Positions 7,587 through 16,319 are shown, counted from the first letter of the stretch. The stretch: 58,347 nt of DNA from Pseudomonadota bacterium (GCA_023390415.1 JAEWCW010000033.1:1-58347); one strand, 5' to 3'. A program made the numbers and translations. The notes: generated from the letters alone by a model not told the origin.

Positions 7587-9299
7587 ATGATGCATCTGTT
7601 TCGCCTGCTGCTGTCCTGGTCGGTCAGGCGGCTGCTGGTCTTCGTTCTGATCGTCGCGGCCATGGTCGCGTTCGTCCAGGTCAGGAACGCCTATCAGAGC
7701 TTGCCCGAAATTGCCGAGCAGGTCGAAGCTCTCGAGCGGCAGCATGGCCTGGTCGAGGCCGAGGTCGGCCGACAGAGGGAGCAGGCCGAGGCGGCGCTGC
7801 GGTCGATCGGAAGCGCCGAGGAAGCTGTGCTGCGGCGCCGACTGGCTGCGGTTCGGGCGGCAATCGCTGCGCGGGAAGATCGCTCGACCAGCGGATTCGG
7901 CCTCGCCCTCGATGCAGCGCGCGGAGACGGCGACGCCGTCGCACGTGCGCTGATCGGCCGCTTCCGCCTGCAGCTGCTGCGCCGGGAGGAGGCGGTGATC
8001 GCGACCCGGCTGGAGGCGATCCGAAGAGGCGGGGAGGTGAACGGCCTGGCGGCAAGGATTGCCGCCTTGGACGCCAGGATGCGGGCGCTCGAGCAGCGTA
8101 TCGCAACCATCGAGCGCCAATATCCTGTGCTTGCTCGGATCGAGCGGGTGCCGCTCGTCAGGCGCATCGAAGGGCCTTGGCGGGAGCTGAGGGCGGCGCG
8201 GCAGGAGCTGGCTGCTGTGGGAGCCGAGCGGCAACGCCTCGCGGTCGCCTATCGCGCAACCCGCGGCGCCTTCGAGCGCGCGCGCGCCGCCTATGGCGCA
8301 AGCCAGGCTGCAATGCGCGGCCTTCCGGCACCCGGCGGCGAACTGCGGCAACAGATCGCCGAGAAGCGCAGGCAGCTTTCCGAGCATTGGGCGACCCGGG
8401 TCTGGCAAGCGGTGCGGCCGGTGCTCGGCTGGGCGTTTTGGGTGATGTTCGTGATCATCGTCGCGCCGCCTGCAGTGAAGGCCTTCTGGTTCTTCGTCGT
8501 GGCGCCGTTCGCCTCGCGTCTCCCGCCGGTAAGGATTGGCCGCCCCACCGGCGGCAACCTCGGCTGGGCTGCTGAGCGCATCGCCAAGGACGGCGCGCCG
8601 ACGGGAAGCGCCGTCTCCGGGCGCTTGCGTCTCCGGCCCGGCGAGGAATTGCTCGTGCGGCCGGAATATCTGCAAAGCTCGGTCGTCGGCGCACGCACGG
8701 ACTCCCAGCTTCTGCTCAGCCCCGCTCTGCCCTTGGGCAGCCTCGCGACCGGTCTCTTCGGGCTGACCCGCATTCGCGCGGAGCGTGAGACCAGCGCCGC
8801 CATTTCGGCGACGAGAGACCCGATCGACGAGATCGCAATCTTCGAAATCCCCGAAGGCTCGGCTATCGTCTTCCGGCCGCGCAACCTCGTTGGCGTCGTT
8901 CAGCGCATCGGGCAGCCGCTGCGCCTGCAGCGGGTCTGGAAGATTGGTTGTCTGATGTCCTGGCTGACGCTGCAGCTGCGCCACCTGGTGTTCCATGGAC
9001 CGTGCGCGCTTGTCGTCAAAGGCGGCCGCGGGGTTGCGCTGGAGCCCGCCGCGGGCGGACGACGCGTGGCGGATGCAGCGACCCTCGGGTGGAGCGCGGG
9101 CTTGGACTATTCCGTCACCCGCAGCGAAACCTTCCTCGCATATCTCACCGGTAAGCAGAGCCTGTTCCACGACCGGTTCGACGGCGAGACGGGCTGCGTC
9201 GTCTACGAGGAGATGCCCCGCGGTCGGGCCAAGTCGGGGCTGTTCGGCCGCGGCCTGGAAGGATTGGGAGACGGGCTTCTGAAGATCGTGGGTCTTTGA
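7587..9299 (+). CDS. Membrane protein with coiled coil and AIM24-like C-terminal domain
   Basis: A 570-residue protein. A first membrane helix lies at residues about 13-32 (RRLLVFVLIVAAMVAFVQV). It is followed by about 220 residues of Ala/Arg/Glu-rich coiled coil. A second membrane segment is near residue 280 (VLGWAFWVMFVIIVAPPAVKAF). A C-terminal beta-rich domain (RLRLRPGEELLVRPEYLQSS, FEIPEGSAIVFRPRNLVG, LVFHGPCALVVKGGRG, ETFLAYLTGKQSLFHDRF) resembles the AIM24/TIGR00266 fold. ATG 7587 was chosen because the preceding codons look non-coding. It is divergent from the Crp/Fnr gene and about 265 bp before the stress-protein gene. Function is unknown; a scaffold across the inner membrane is the natural reading. 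Confidence 0.6.
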   Translation: MMHLFRLLLSWSVRRLLVFVLIVAAMVAFVQVRNAYQSLPEIAEQVEALERQHGLVEAEVGRQREQAEAALRSIGSAEEAVLRRRLAAVRAAIAAREDRSTSGFGLALDAARGDGDAVARALIGRFRLQLLRREEAVIATRLEAIRRGGEVNGLAARIAALDARMRALEQRIATIERQYPVLARIERVPLVRRIEGPWRELRAARQELAAVGAERQRLAVAYRATRGAFERARAAYGASQAAMRGLPAPGGELRQQIAEKRRQLSEHWATRVWQAVRPVLGWAFWVMFVIIVAPPAVKAFWFFVVAPFASRLPPVRIGRPTGGNLGWAAERIAKDGAPTGSAVSGRLRLRPGEELLVRPEYLQSSVVGARTDSQLLLSPALPLGSLATGLFGLTRIRAERETSAAISATRDPIDEIAIFEIPEGSAIVFRPRNLVGVVQRIGQPLRLQRVWKIGCLMSWLTLQLRHLVFHGPCALVVKGGRGVALEPAAGGRRVADAATLGWSAGLDYSVTRSETFLAYLTGKQSLFHDRFDGETGCVVYEEMPRGRAKSGLFGRGLEGLGDGLLKIVGL

Positions 9300-9415
9300 G
9301 TCTTTGCGACTCTGCGAAACCGTCGATCGCAGGAGCGAGCACCCAGCCGCCCGCGGCGTAGACGCCGCGGGCAATGAACCGGGTCACCAGGCGCGGCCGG
9401 GCTTGGCGTTCCGAG

Positions 9416-9429
9416 GTGATCCGGGTCAA
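9416..9429. promoter_or_regulatory. Weak Fnr-like box
   Basis: GTGAT-CCGG-GTCAA matches the TTGAT-N4-ATCAA consensus at 8 of 10 positions. It lies 50 bp upstream of a better site with the same geometry. Confidence 0.3.
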
Positions 9430-9465
9430 GTGCGAGCGGTCACGAGTGCATTCGCAGAGCCCGAC

Positions 9466-9479
9466 TTGACCAAGATCAA
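9466..9479. promoter_or_regulatory. Fnr/FixK-like box
   Basis: TTGAC-CAAG-ATCAA matches the Fnr consensus TTGAT-N4-ATCAA at 9 of 10 positions. It lies immediately upstream of a candidate -35 element and about 93 bp before the start of the stress-protein gene. The island encodes a Crp/Fnr protein with the E-x-x-S-R recognition helix. Confidence 0.55.
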
Positions 9480-9484
9480 TTGCA

Positions 9485-9509
9485 GGAACGCGAGCTCCCC
9501 GCCCCGGTT
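9485..9509 (+). promoter_or_regulatory. Candidate GGAAC-N17-GTT (general-stress sigma type) promoter
   Basis: GGAAC (9485-9489) and GTT (9507-9509) are separated by 17 bases, the spacing of alphaproteobacterial EcfG-type promoters; the base before GTT is G rather than the usual C. It lies about 56 bp before the TTG start at 9565. A chance match is possible: a similar pair occurs at 5974-5998 inside the end of a gene. Confidence 0.4.
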
Positions 9510-9564
9510 GGTTGATGAGCGGTGGGGAAATTCCCCTTCCGCCGAGATACAGGGAGACGGCGGA

Positions 9565-10044
9565 TTGAGCGGTGTGGCTGCGGCCTTGTTCTACAGCGCG
9601 AATGATACGGAGAGGGCCGTCGATGCGCTCGTCGCCAGAGGGATACCGGCAAGCGACCTCAGCCTCATCGTGGCGCGCGAAACAGCGGAGGAATGTTTCG
9701 CAAAGGGGGAGGCTGCCGGCCGCGGGAGTGAAGGGGACGAAGGCGTCTTCGCGGCGCTTGCCGCCAATCTCGTCTCCACCGCCGCGGGCAGCGCCTCGGT
9801 ACTCGCATGCGGTCCGTTGATGGTGGCGTTGTCGGCGCGAGGCGCGTGCGGGTCGCGCGGAGGTCTGGCGGCCGGCTTGCACGGCCTCGGCGTGCCGGAA
9901 CAGGATGCGGCTTATTTCGAGTACCGGTTGCGCAGCTGTGAGGCACTTCTGCTCGGCGTAACGACGACTCGCCATCCCCCGCGCAGCATCGAGGATTATC
10001 TTCGAATGTTCGACAGGGTCGGGCCTCCGAGGACCGCGACATGA
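9565..10044 (+). CDS. General-stress/YflT-like domain protein
   Basis: About 159 residues from TTG 9565, which is preceded by AGGGAGA at ideal spacing. The longer upstream open frame (from 9304) is not protein-like and contains the regulatory sites. The N-terminal part, AAALFYSANDTERAVDALVARGIPASDLSLIVA, matches the heat/general-stress YflT/GsiB-17M style domain. A Gly/Ala-rich middle (ANLVSTAAGSASVLACGPLMVAL) and GLGVPEQDAAYFEYRLRSCEALLLGV follow, as in bacterial DUF1269/stress proteins. It is the first gene of the cluster with SOD and pirin. The product is probably a stress-response accessory protein; its biochemical role is unknown. Confidence 0.6.
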   Translation: MSGVAAALFYSANDTERAVDALVARGIPASDLSLIVARETAEECFAKGEAAGRGSEGDEGVFAALAANLVSTAAGSASVLACGPLMVALSARGACGSRGGLAAGLHGLGVPEQDAAYFEYRLRSCEALLLGVTTTRHPPRSIEDYLRMFDRVGPPRTAT

Positions 10045-10107
10045 GTGCATGCCGACATCCCTCCGAGGCATTCGAGCAAGCGACCTGTGAAAGACCAAGG
10101 GGAGTGA

Positions 10108-10731
10108 ATGACCTATATCCTGCCGGACCTTCCTTACGCTTATGACGCGCTCGGCGGGTTCATGTCCGCCGAGACGCTCCGTTTCCATCACGACCAGCAC
10201 CACCAGGCGTATGTCGACGGTACCAATCGGCTCGTCGCCGAAAAGGGACTTGAGGGTCGAAGGCTCAGCGACCTGATCGCCGACGCGCGCGACAGGGGCG
10301 AGGCGGCGCTGTTCAACCAGGCGGCCCAGCTCTGGAACCACAGTTTCTTCTGGCAATGCCTCGCCCCGCCCTCGGGCGCGCGGCCGACAGGCCGGCTCGC
10401 GGCCTTGATCGAGGATGCCTTCGGCTCGGTCGAAGGACTGCTCGGGCAGCTCAAGGTCGAGGCCGTGCGCCACTTCTCCAACGGCTGGGTCTGGCTGATC
10501 CTCGACCGCGACCGGCTGATGATCGCATCGCTCCACGACGCGGACACGCCGGTGGGTCATGACGGAATGAAGCCGTTGCTCACGCTCGATGTGTGGGAAC
10601 ATGCTTACTATGTCGACTACCGCAACGATCGCGGCGCCTTCGCCGAGAACGTGCTCGGCAACGTCATCGACTGGGATTTCGTAGCCCGAAATCTCGACGG
10701 GGACGGCATTGCTAGGGCCGACCAGGGATGA
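10108..10731 (+). CDS. sodB: Superoxide dismutase, Fe/Mn type
   Basis: A 207-residue enzyme converting superoxide to peroxide and oxygen. N-terminal PDLPYAYDALGGFMSAETLRFHHDQHHQAYVDGTNRL carries the first metal His. NHSFFWQCLAP carries the second. DVWEHAYYVDYRND carries the Asp and last His ligands. There is no signal peptide, so it is cytoplasmic. ATG 10108 follows AAGGGGAG. It lies 63 bp after the stress-protein gene and overlaps the pirin-like gene by 23 bp if TTG 10709 is used there. GWVWLILDRDRLM replaces the usual GWAWLV segment, and the sequence is divergent from housekeeping sphingomonad SodB, which suggests a second, island-borne copy. Confidence 0.93.
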   Translation: MTYILPDLPYAYDALGGFMSAETLRFHHDQHHQAYVDGTNRLVAEKGLEGRRLSDLIADARDRGEAALFNQAAQLWNHSFFWQCLAPPSGARPTGRLAALIEDAFGSVEGLLGQLKVEAVRHFSNGWVWLILDRDRLMIASLHDADTPVGHDGMKPLLTLDVWEHAYYVDYRNDRGAFAENVLGNVIDWDFVARNLDGDGIARADQG

Positions 10732-11464
10732 GGGCGGCACCGAACGAGTTGCGGCGGCCTTGATCGACTTACGTGCGTACGAGGCCCTCGGACGAACCGA
10801 GGTGCCGGGCCTGGAAGGCCGGCATCACTTCTGCTTCGCCCGCTACCAGCACCCGGACCGTCTGCAGTGGGACCGGCTGCGCATCTGGAACGACTGCCGC
10901 CTCGAAGCCGGGGCGAGCCGCCCTCCCGCCCATTGCGATAATTTCGACATCGTCACCATCGTCCTCGAAGGCGCCCTCCAGCGGCCGGGCCGCTTCGGGC
11001 GCACCTGCCAGACCGCGAGCGGGGAGGCGCAGATTCTCTGCGCCGGGCGCGCATCCGCGATCGGCCTTGAGGCGGCGGGCGGAGCCGCGGTGCGTTTCCA
11101 CGAAATTTGGCTCCGTTCGGACCGGCGCGACGCGGCTCCGAAATGTTCGGTCGTCCAGCTTCCTTCCGCCGCGGGATGGAATTGCCTTGCGAGCGCGGGC
11201 GGCGACGGCAGGACCGGGCTTACTTCCAACGCAAGCGTGCTGGTGGCGAACCTCTCGCCCGGTTGCCCATTGCAGCGAAACCTGGCCGGCTCGACTCACG
11301 CCTATCTGGTGCCGATTTCCGGAAGCGTCCGCTTGAATGGCCAGCATCTGGCACAAGGCTCGGGCGCGGCCATCTCGGGCGAGGAAAGGCTGAGCATCGA
11401 GGCGGACGCCGGCCAAGCGCAGGCCGTGCTCGTCGAGATGGGCGCCGCTGCTGCGCTCGACTAA
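10709..11464 (+). CDS. Pirin-like bicupin protein
   Basis: About 251 residues from TTG 10709; a second TTG at 10760 is possible. The N-terminal cupin shows the YhhW/pirin layout: HHFCFARYQHPDRLQWDRLRIWNDCRLEAG, then DIVTIVLEGALQ. The usual metal motif H-x-H-x-x-x-E is altered to AHCDNFDI, although HEIW, the conserved second part, is kept. The C-terminal cupin is reduced (SGSVRLNGQHLAQGSGAAI). YhhW-like pirins have quercetinase or redox-sensor roles; the altered metal site makes an enzymatic role uncertain. It is transcriptionally linked to SOD. Confidence 0.75.
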   Translation: MLGPTRDEGGTERVAAALIDLRAYEALGRTEVPGLEGRHHFCFARYQHPDRLQWDRLRIWNDCRLEAGASRPPAHCDNFDIVTIVLEGALQRPGRFGRTCQTASGEAQILCAGRASAIGLEAAGGAAVRFHEIWLRSDRRDAAPKCSVVQLPSAAGWNCLASAGGDGRTGLTSNASVLVANLSPGCPLQRNLAGSTHAYLVPISGSVRLNGQHLAQGSGAAISGEERLSIEADAGQAQAVLVEMGAAAALD

Positions 11465-11470
11465 GCTTCA

Positions 11471-11492
11471 TGGCCCGGCAGTCGCCGGGCCA
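11471..11492. terminator. Bidirectional terminator hairpin
   Basis: TGGCCCGGC (11471-11479) and GCCGGGCCA (11484-11492) form a perfect 9-bp stem with an AGTC loop. It lies in the 55-bp gap between the convergent pirin-like and SLC13 genes. Confidence 0.65.
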
Positions 11493-11519
11493 GCGTGGGC
11501 GCTAGGAGGCGTCCCGACT

Positions 11520-12830
11520 TCACAGCGGGAAGAACATCAGGATCGCGATCAGGCCGGCGGCCCAGGTGATCAGATTGAGCGGCAGCCCGACCCTGACGAA
11601 GTCCATGTAGCTGTACTTGCCGATCTGGTAGACGAGGACATTCGTCTGATAGCCGAACGGGGTCGCGAACGCCGCGCTGGCGGCCATCATCACCGCAACC
11701 AGGAAAGGCCTTGGACTGACGCCGAGGCTTTCGGCGAGGGCAACCGCGACCGGCGCGAACAATACGGCGACCGTCGCATTCGACAGCAGCTCCGTGAGGA
11801 ACAAAGTGGCCCCATAGAAGAGGGCAAGCGCGAGCACGGGTCCGAGCGGTTCCGTCACCTGGACCAGCGCGTCTGACGCCGCTCCCGCCAGGCCGCTCTC
11901 TTCGAGCGCGATGCCGAGCACGACCATGCCAGCAATGAGAAGCAGGATTTCGGGGCGCAGACCTTGATACGCCTCGTCCGCGCTGATCACGCGGAGCAGG
12001 ATGAGCAGGATCGCACCTGCAAAAGCCGTGGCTGCGATCGGCGCGACGTTGAGGGCCGCCGCGGTTATGACGCCAATGAACACCAGCAAGGACAAGACTG
12101 CGCGCTTGGGCTGCAATTGCTGATGCGGCGCGAAGACCTCGGGAGCCCCGACCTGCGCGTCCGCCACGTCCAATCTTTGGCCAATCTCCGCCGTAATGTT
12201 CTCCGGGCCGGTGCCGCCCTCGGGCTTGATGAGCCGGCCGCTCAGCAGCAGCAGGTAGAGCGCTCCGGCCGCCGCGATCGTCAGGCCGACAGGCGTGATC
12301 TCGAACAATCCGAAGGTCGGCTGTCCGGACAACCGGGCCATATCCGCAACCAGCAGGTTGGTGGACGTGCCGATCAAGGTGCAGCAGCCGCCGAGGATGC
12401 ACATGTAAGAGAGAGGCATCAGGAAGCGCTTGGGGTTGAGCTTCAGCTTCTCCGCGGTGTCGCGCACCACCGGGGCGGCAAGGACCACGATCGGCGTGTT
12501 GTTGAGAAAGGCCGAGGCTGCGCCGCACATCGCAATCGTGATCCACAGACCGAACGCACCCAGGCGGCGGCCAAGACGAACCGATAGCAGGATGAGCCGG
12601 TCGAGCAGCCCCGAAAGCTCGATCGCGTAGACAATGACGAACAGCGACGCGAGTGCGATCAGCGCCGGGCTCGCAAAGGCGCCCTGCACCTCGCTCGGTC
12701 GGACGACGCCGCTGACCAGTAATATGGCAGCTCCGGCCAGCGCTGCGACGTCCGCGCGGACCTTGTCCCAGATCAGCGCCGCGACCACGGCGACGAGAAC
12801 CAGCAGCGTGACGAGTTGGTCGGGCGCCAT
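11520..12830 (-). CDS. SLC13/DASS family anion permease, short form
   Basis: About 436 residues with some 11 membrane helices. The family repeat motifs are visible: SAFLNNTPIVVLAAPVV with TLIGTSTNLLVADMA in the first half, and TELLSNATVAVLFAPVAVALAE with TPFGYQTNVLVYQIG in the second. These are the paired SNT-type substrate/Na+ sites. Many bacterial relatives carry two cytoplasmic RCK_C (TrkA-C) domains in the central loop. Here the loop is only about 45 residues, so the domains are absent. The ATG at 12830 is preferred over the longer TTG frame. The substrate could be sulfate or a dicarboxylate. Confidence 0.85.
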   Translation of the reverse strand: MAPDQLVTLLVLVAVVAALIWDKVRADVAALAGAAILLVSGVVRPSEVQGAFASPALIALASLFVIVYAIELSGLLDRLILLSVRLGRRLGAFGLWITIAMCGAASAFLNNTPIVVLAAPVVRDTAEKLKLNPKRFLMPLSYMCILGGCCTLIGTSTNLLVADMARLSGQPTFGLFEITPVGLTIAAAGALYLLLLSGRLIKPEGGTGPENITAEIGQRLDVADAQVGAPEVFAPHQQLQPKRAVLSLLVFIGVITAAALNVAPIAATAFAGAILLILLRVISADEAYQGLRPEILLLIAGMVVLGIALEESGLAGAASDALVQVTEPLGPVLALALFYGATLFLTELLSNATVAVLFAPVAVALAESLGVSPRPFLVAVMMAASAAFATPFGYQTNVLVYQIGKYSYMDFVRVGLPLNLITWAAGLIAILMFFPL

Positions 12831-12919
12831 CGACGCGCTTTGCAACGAGCTATTCGGTTGTGGCAAGAAGCAGGGCGCAGCGGCCGCGGCAATTGAAGCA
12901 ACTTTTGGAGAGGAACGAC

Positions 12920-13837
12920 TTGAGCGAGCGTGGAACGGCCAACTGGCGGGCGTGGCTCGCGGCGGGCATATTCACAGCCCTCATGGTCGCGGCCCTGCTC
13001 CTCGTGCGCAGCCCGGAACCACAACAGCCCGAACCTTCGCTGCCGGCACCGCGCGAGAAAAGCCCGGCTCCGGCACCGACCGCTCTGCCGCCGCTCACCC
13101 GAGCCGATCTGATCGACGCCGCTGCGCTTGCTGCCGATGCTCATGCGCGAGGCACTGCGCCGCCGGCGCAACATGCTGCGCTGGCGGGCCGGCGCTTCGT
13201 GTTGCGGTTGCCATTGGCTTGCCCCCGGGGTGCGGGCCAGCCCGCCCAGGCGGGGGCGGGAGCCTCTTCTTCCGACTGGAGCTATGACAGCGAGGAGCAA
13301 ATCCTGCGAGTTGCCGTGGCGCCCGAGGTTTGGACCGAGGCCGAGTTCCTGCGGACCATTGCAGAAGGGGTCGAGTTCGAAGCGGCCGAAGGATTCTGGA
13401 TTTCGCGGCCGTGGATCAGGAGCGGGGAATGCCCCGCGTCAGCGGAGCGAGACGACGGGGCCGCGGTCGACGCGACGCCTGCGCCCACCCCTGCTCAGGA
13501 TTTGCGCGGAACCGAGCAGGATGCGGCCATACCTGCGCCGCCCAGGGAAACTCTCGCGCTCATGGAAGTGTTCGAATCGGGGTCGCGCCGCGCGGCGCGG
13601 CGGAACGGCCGGCCCTACGAGTTCGTCGGCAAGATAGAATCGGGCGAGATCGACTTGAGGCAAGGCCTGCGCCTGGTGATCGAGGGCCGACTGGCGCCGC
13701 TCGCGTACGGGCAGCCGATAGCCTGCAGGCGAGGAGATCCCGAGCTGCGCCCACTATGCGGAATCGGGGCGCAGATCCAGCGGGTCGCGATTACCGACGC
13801 CTCCGGCGAACGTCTTCTCGCGGAGTGGACCGACTGA
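12920..13837 (+). CDS. Membrane-anchored periplasmic protein of unknown function
   Basis: About 305 residues from TTG 12920, placed 7 bases after GGAGAGG. One N-terminal membrane helix (WLAAGIFTALMVAALLLV) is followed by a Pro-rich linker and a periplasmic domain. SDWSYDSEEQILRVAVAPEVWTEAEFLRTI and a second Pro-rich linker lead to GRPYEFVGKIESGEIDLRQGLRLVIEGRLAP. Four cysteines in the periplasmic part (CPRG, ECPAS, CRRGD, LCGIG) may form disulphides. The gene is divergent from the SLC13 gene and ends 4 bp from the convergent channel gene. No family is recognised. Confidence 0.6.
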   Translation: MSERGTANWRAWLAAGIFTALMVAALLLVRSPEPQQPEPSLPAPREKSPAPAPTALPPLTRADLIDAAALAADAHARGTAPPAQHAALAGRRFVLRLPLACPRGAGQPAQAGAGASSSDWSYDSEEQILRVAVAPEVWTEAEFLRTIAEGVEFEAAEGFWISRPWIRSGECPASAERDDGAAVDATPAPTPAQDLRGTEQDAAIPAPPRETLALMEVFESGSRRAARRNGRPYEFVGKIESGEIDLRQGLRLVIEGRLAPLAYGQPIACRRGDPELRPLCGIGAQIQRVAITDASGERLLAEWTD

Positions 13838-13841
13838 CGAG

Positions 13842-14938
13842 TTACGCCGGCGGGCGCGAACGGTTTCGGGGGCGTTGGTGCTCGACCTCGGGCCACTCGT
13901 AGAGCATGGCGTCTGCCAGCGCGCGCAACGGCTGGCTCCATCGCGCCCGCTCCGCCGCGTAGGCCTGTGCCGCTGCGGTCCGATCGGCGCGCAGCCGCAA
14001 CCCCGCGCTTTCGAGCAGGACCCAGGCCTCTTCGAACCGATCATGCCAGTCCGTTGCCTCCGCCGAAGTCGGTGGGGCGGCCTTGCGTCGGAGGCAAGGC
14101 CGGCGAGCAGGTCGTGGGCCGCTTCGGTCAGCTCGGCGAGTTCGGCCGAGCGGAGCAGTCGCCGATAGTGCTCCGGATCGAGGGCAGCCCTGATCAAGGT
14201 CGCCACGTCGAGCGCGATGAGCAGGATTCGGGGCAGCGCATAAGAGCGATCGCGATAGTGAAAATGACGGAGTACCGGGTAGAATCGGTGCGACTGGTTG
14301 ATCTGGCGCAGATAGTCGGCCTTTGAGCCGAGATGCTGCCGGGCGCCGTCCAGAGCCTCCCCGTCGGCGAGGCGGGCAATCAGCGCTGCCGCGTCGCCGC
14401 TGCGCCCGGTCAGATGGTGGAGGCCCCGCGCGTAGGCGTTGCGGCCGGTGAGGTGGGAGTAGACCGAAAGAAAATAGGTGATCGACATGCTGAAATAGGC
14501 GAATCCCGTCGCCGCCGCGGCGATCGTCAGGAGACGGTACGCGCCTGTCGACGGCGCCAGATCGCCGACGCCGAGCGTGGTGATGTTGAAGCCGGCATAA
14601 TAGAAAGCCGCCGCCCAGTCGGTCGGGGTGGGCCCCGAACTGGCCACAATGGCCGTTCCCAAAGCCGGCTTGAAGAGGAGCGCGAAGCCAGCGTTCAGGA
14701 GCAGGAACCAGCCGATCAGCGTCGCGCTGATCACCACCGGTCCGCCATAGGAGAGGAAATCTCTCCGGCGGGGGCCCCGAAGGATCCCTCCAATCAGGCG
14801 GAACAACAGCCAGACCCCCGCCGACAGCGGCTTGCGCACGGGCCCACGTCGGCTGGCGGGAAACAGCACGCTGAAGAAGATGTCGGCGATCGTCACCAGC
14901 ACGATGGCCGCGCCCGAGAGAGTGAGAAGAAGATCCAT
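13842..14938 (-). CDS. Two-TM potassium channel, frameshifted near the C-terminus
   Basis: The N-terminal 270 or so residues are a clear ion channel: a first pair of helices, then LIGWFLLLNAGFALLF, the pore region DWAAAFYYAGFNITTLGVGDLAPS with the TLGVGD selectivity filter, and the inner helix LLTIAAAATGFAYFSMSITYF. A cytoplasmic domain follows. At about 14060-14080 the coding signal jumps frame: the continuing frame becomes Arg/Pro-rich, whereas the neighbouring frame reads TSAEATDWHDRFEEAWVLL and ends at a TAA at 13842. The G-run at 14074-14077 (C-run in the coding strand) is one base short. This is either a real mutation or a sequencing error. The start ATG 14938 gives a normal N-terminal helix. 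Confidence 0.75.
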
Positions 14939-14990
14939 CTCTAGCTCTGCTCCTGAAGACTTCGCCGCGCGGCCCCGGTTCCCGCTTCGT

Positions 14991-16319
14991 CTATGGCTCC
15001 CCCGGAAGATGGGTTCCGCGAAGCGACTTGCCAGCCGTCTCGGTAAGGAAAACCACCGAGACGGCGCCGACAAGGCAAGCCGCCATCATGTAATAAGCGG
15101 GTATCAGAGTATCTCCGGTGATCTCGATCAGCCAGCTGTTCGCGGCCGGCGCCGTGCCGCCGAAGAGCGACGTCGAAATGTTGTACGAGATCGCGAATCC
15201 GGCGAACCGCACGTGCGTGGGGAACATGGCTGGGAAAGTGGCCGAGATGGTCGCGAGCTGCGGCACGAACAGCAGGCCCAGCGTAGCGAAGCCGAGAATG
15301 GCGCCGGCAAAGCTCGCCTCCATCAGGTGATAGGCCGGGATCACGGCGATGAAGAGGCCGAGGAGCGAGAACCACCACAGTGGCTTGCGACCGACCCGGT
15401 CGGAAAGACTCCCGGCAAAGGGGAGGCAGACCATCATGAACAACATGCCGATGATCGGCACCACCAGCGCCATGTTGGTCGACAGTTCCAGCCGTCGCTG
15501 GAGGTATGTCGGCATGTAGCTGAGCAGTGTATAGTTGACGACGTTGAGCGCAACCACCATCCCGCCCATGATCAGGAGCGGCCGCCAATAATCGCGCAGC
15601 AGGTCGCGAAGCTCGGTGCTCGTGCTGGTTTCCTTCTTTCCCAGCGCCTCCACCTCACGAAAGATCGGGGTGTCTTCCATCCGGGAGCGCAGGTACATGC
15701 CGATCAACCCCATCGGGCCGGCAACGAAGAAGGGGATGCGCCAGCCCCATTCGTGCATCGCCGCATCGCCCAGCGTGAGCGAGAAGCCGAGCATCAGGAG
15801 CGCGCCCAGCGAATAGCCGGCAAGCGTTCCGACCTCCAGAAAGCTGCCGTAGAAGCCGCGTCGGTCGTCCGGCGCGTATTCGGCCATGAAGGTCGCTGCG
15901 CCGCCATATTCGCCGCCGGTCGAGAAGCCCTGAACCATGCGCAGCAGGATGAGGAGGATCGGCGCCCAGATGCCGATCGTATCGTAGCTCGGGATCAGGC
16001 CGACGCAGAAGGTCGCGCCAGCCATCAGCAGGATGGTGAGCGCGAGCACCGACTTCCGTCCGAGCCGGTCGCCGAGCGGGCCCCAGAAGAGGCCGCCGAG
16101 CGGGCGCACCAGAAAGGAGACCGCGAAGGTGCCAAGCGCGAACAGCGTCGCCGTGCCGGCTTCCCCAGGAAACAGGGCGGCGGAGATGAAAGTGACGCCA
16201 TAGGCGTAGATGCCGTAGTCGAACCACTCGGTCGCATTGCCGAGCGCCGAGGCGGCGATGGCCCGCCGGATCGTTGCCTGCTCGACGGGGGGCGGGGCGG
16301 GAGCTGCAGTCATTGTCAT
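14991..16319 (-). CDS. MFS transporter, metabolite:H+ symporter family (ProP/KgtP-like)
   Basis: About 442 residues with 12 helices. Start ATG 16319 (MTMTAAP). Family markers are NATEWFDYGIYAYG at the first helix, RPLGGLFWGPLGDRLGRKSVL at loop 2-3, GFSTGGEYGGAATFMAEYAP, and SDRVGRKPLWW in the second half. These match the MHS subfamily that takes up proline/betaine, 2-oxoglutarate, citrate or similar compounds with protons. The substrate cannot be fixed from sequence. Osmoprotectant uptake would fit the neighbouring MscS and K+ channel genes. It sits 31 bp after the next MFS gene and 52 bp before the channel gene, probably in one operon. Confidence 0.9.
   Translation of the reverse strand: MTMTAAPAPPPVEQATIRRAIAASALGNATEWFDYGIYAYGVTFISAALFPGEAGTATLFALGTFAVSFLVRPLGGLFWGPLGDRLGRKSVLALTILLMAGATFCVGLIPSYDTIGIWAPILLILLRMVQGFSTGGEYGGAATFMAEYAPDDRRGFYGSFLEVGTLAGYSLGALLMLGFSLTLGDAAMHEWGWRIPFFVAGPMGLIGMYLRSRMEDTPIFREVEALGKKETSTSTELRDLLRDYWRPLLIMGGMVVALNVVNYTLLSYMPTYLQRRLELSTNMALVVPIIGMLFMMVCLPFAGSLSDRVGRKPLWWFSLLGLFIAVIPAYHLMEASFAGAILGFATLGLLFVPQLATISATFPAMFPTHVRFAGFAISYNISTSLFGGTAPAANSWLIEITGDTLIPAYYMMAACLVGAVSVVFLTETAGKSLRGTHLPGEP

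Noticed and set aside
7317..9374. Long minus-strand open frame (685 codons) opposite the coiled-coil gene
   Set aside because: Its translation is rich in Arg, Pro, His and Gly without domains. The plus strand shows clear helices and coiled coil. High GC creates such antisense frames.
9304..9564. N-terminal extension of the stress-protein frame from 9304
   Set aside because: The 87 extra residues are not protein-like. The segment holds Fnr-like boxes and a promoter-like motif, and a ribosome binding site supports TTG 9565.
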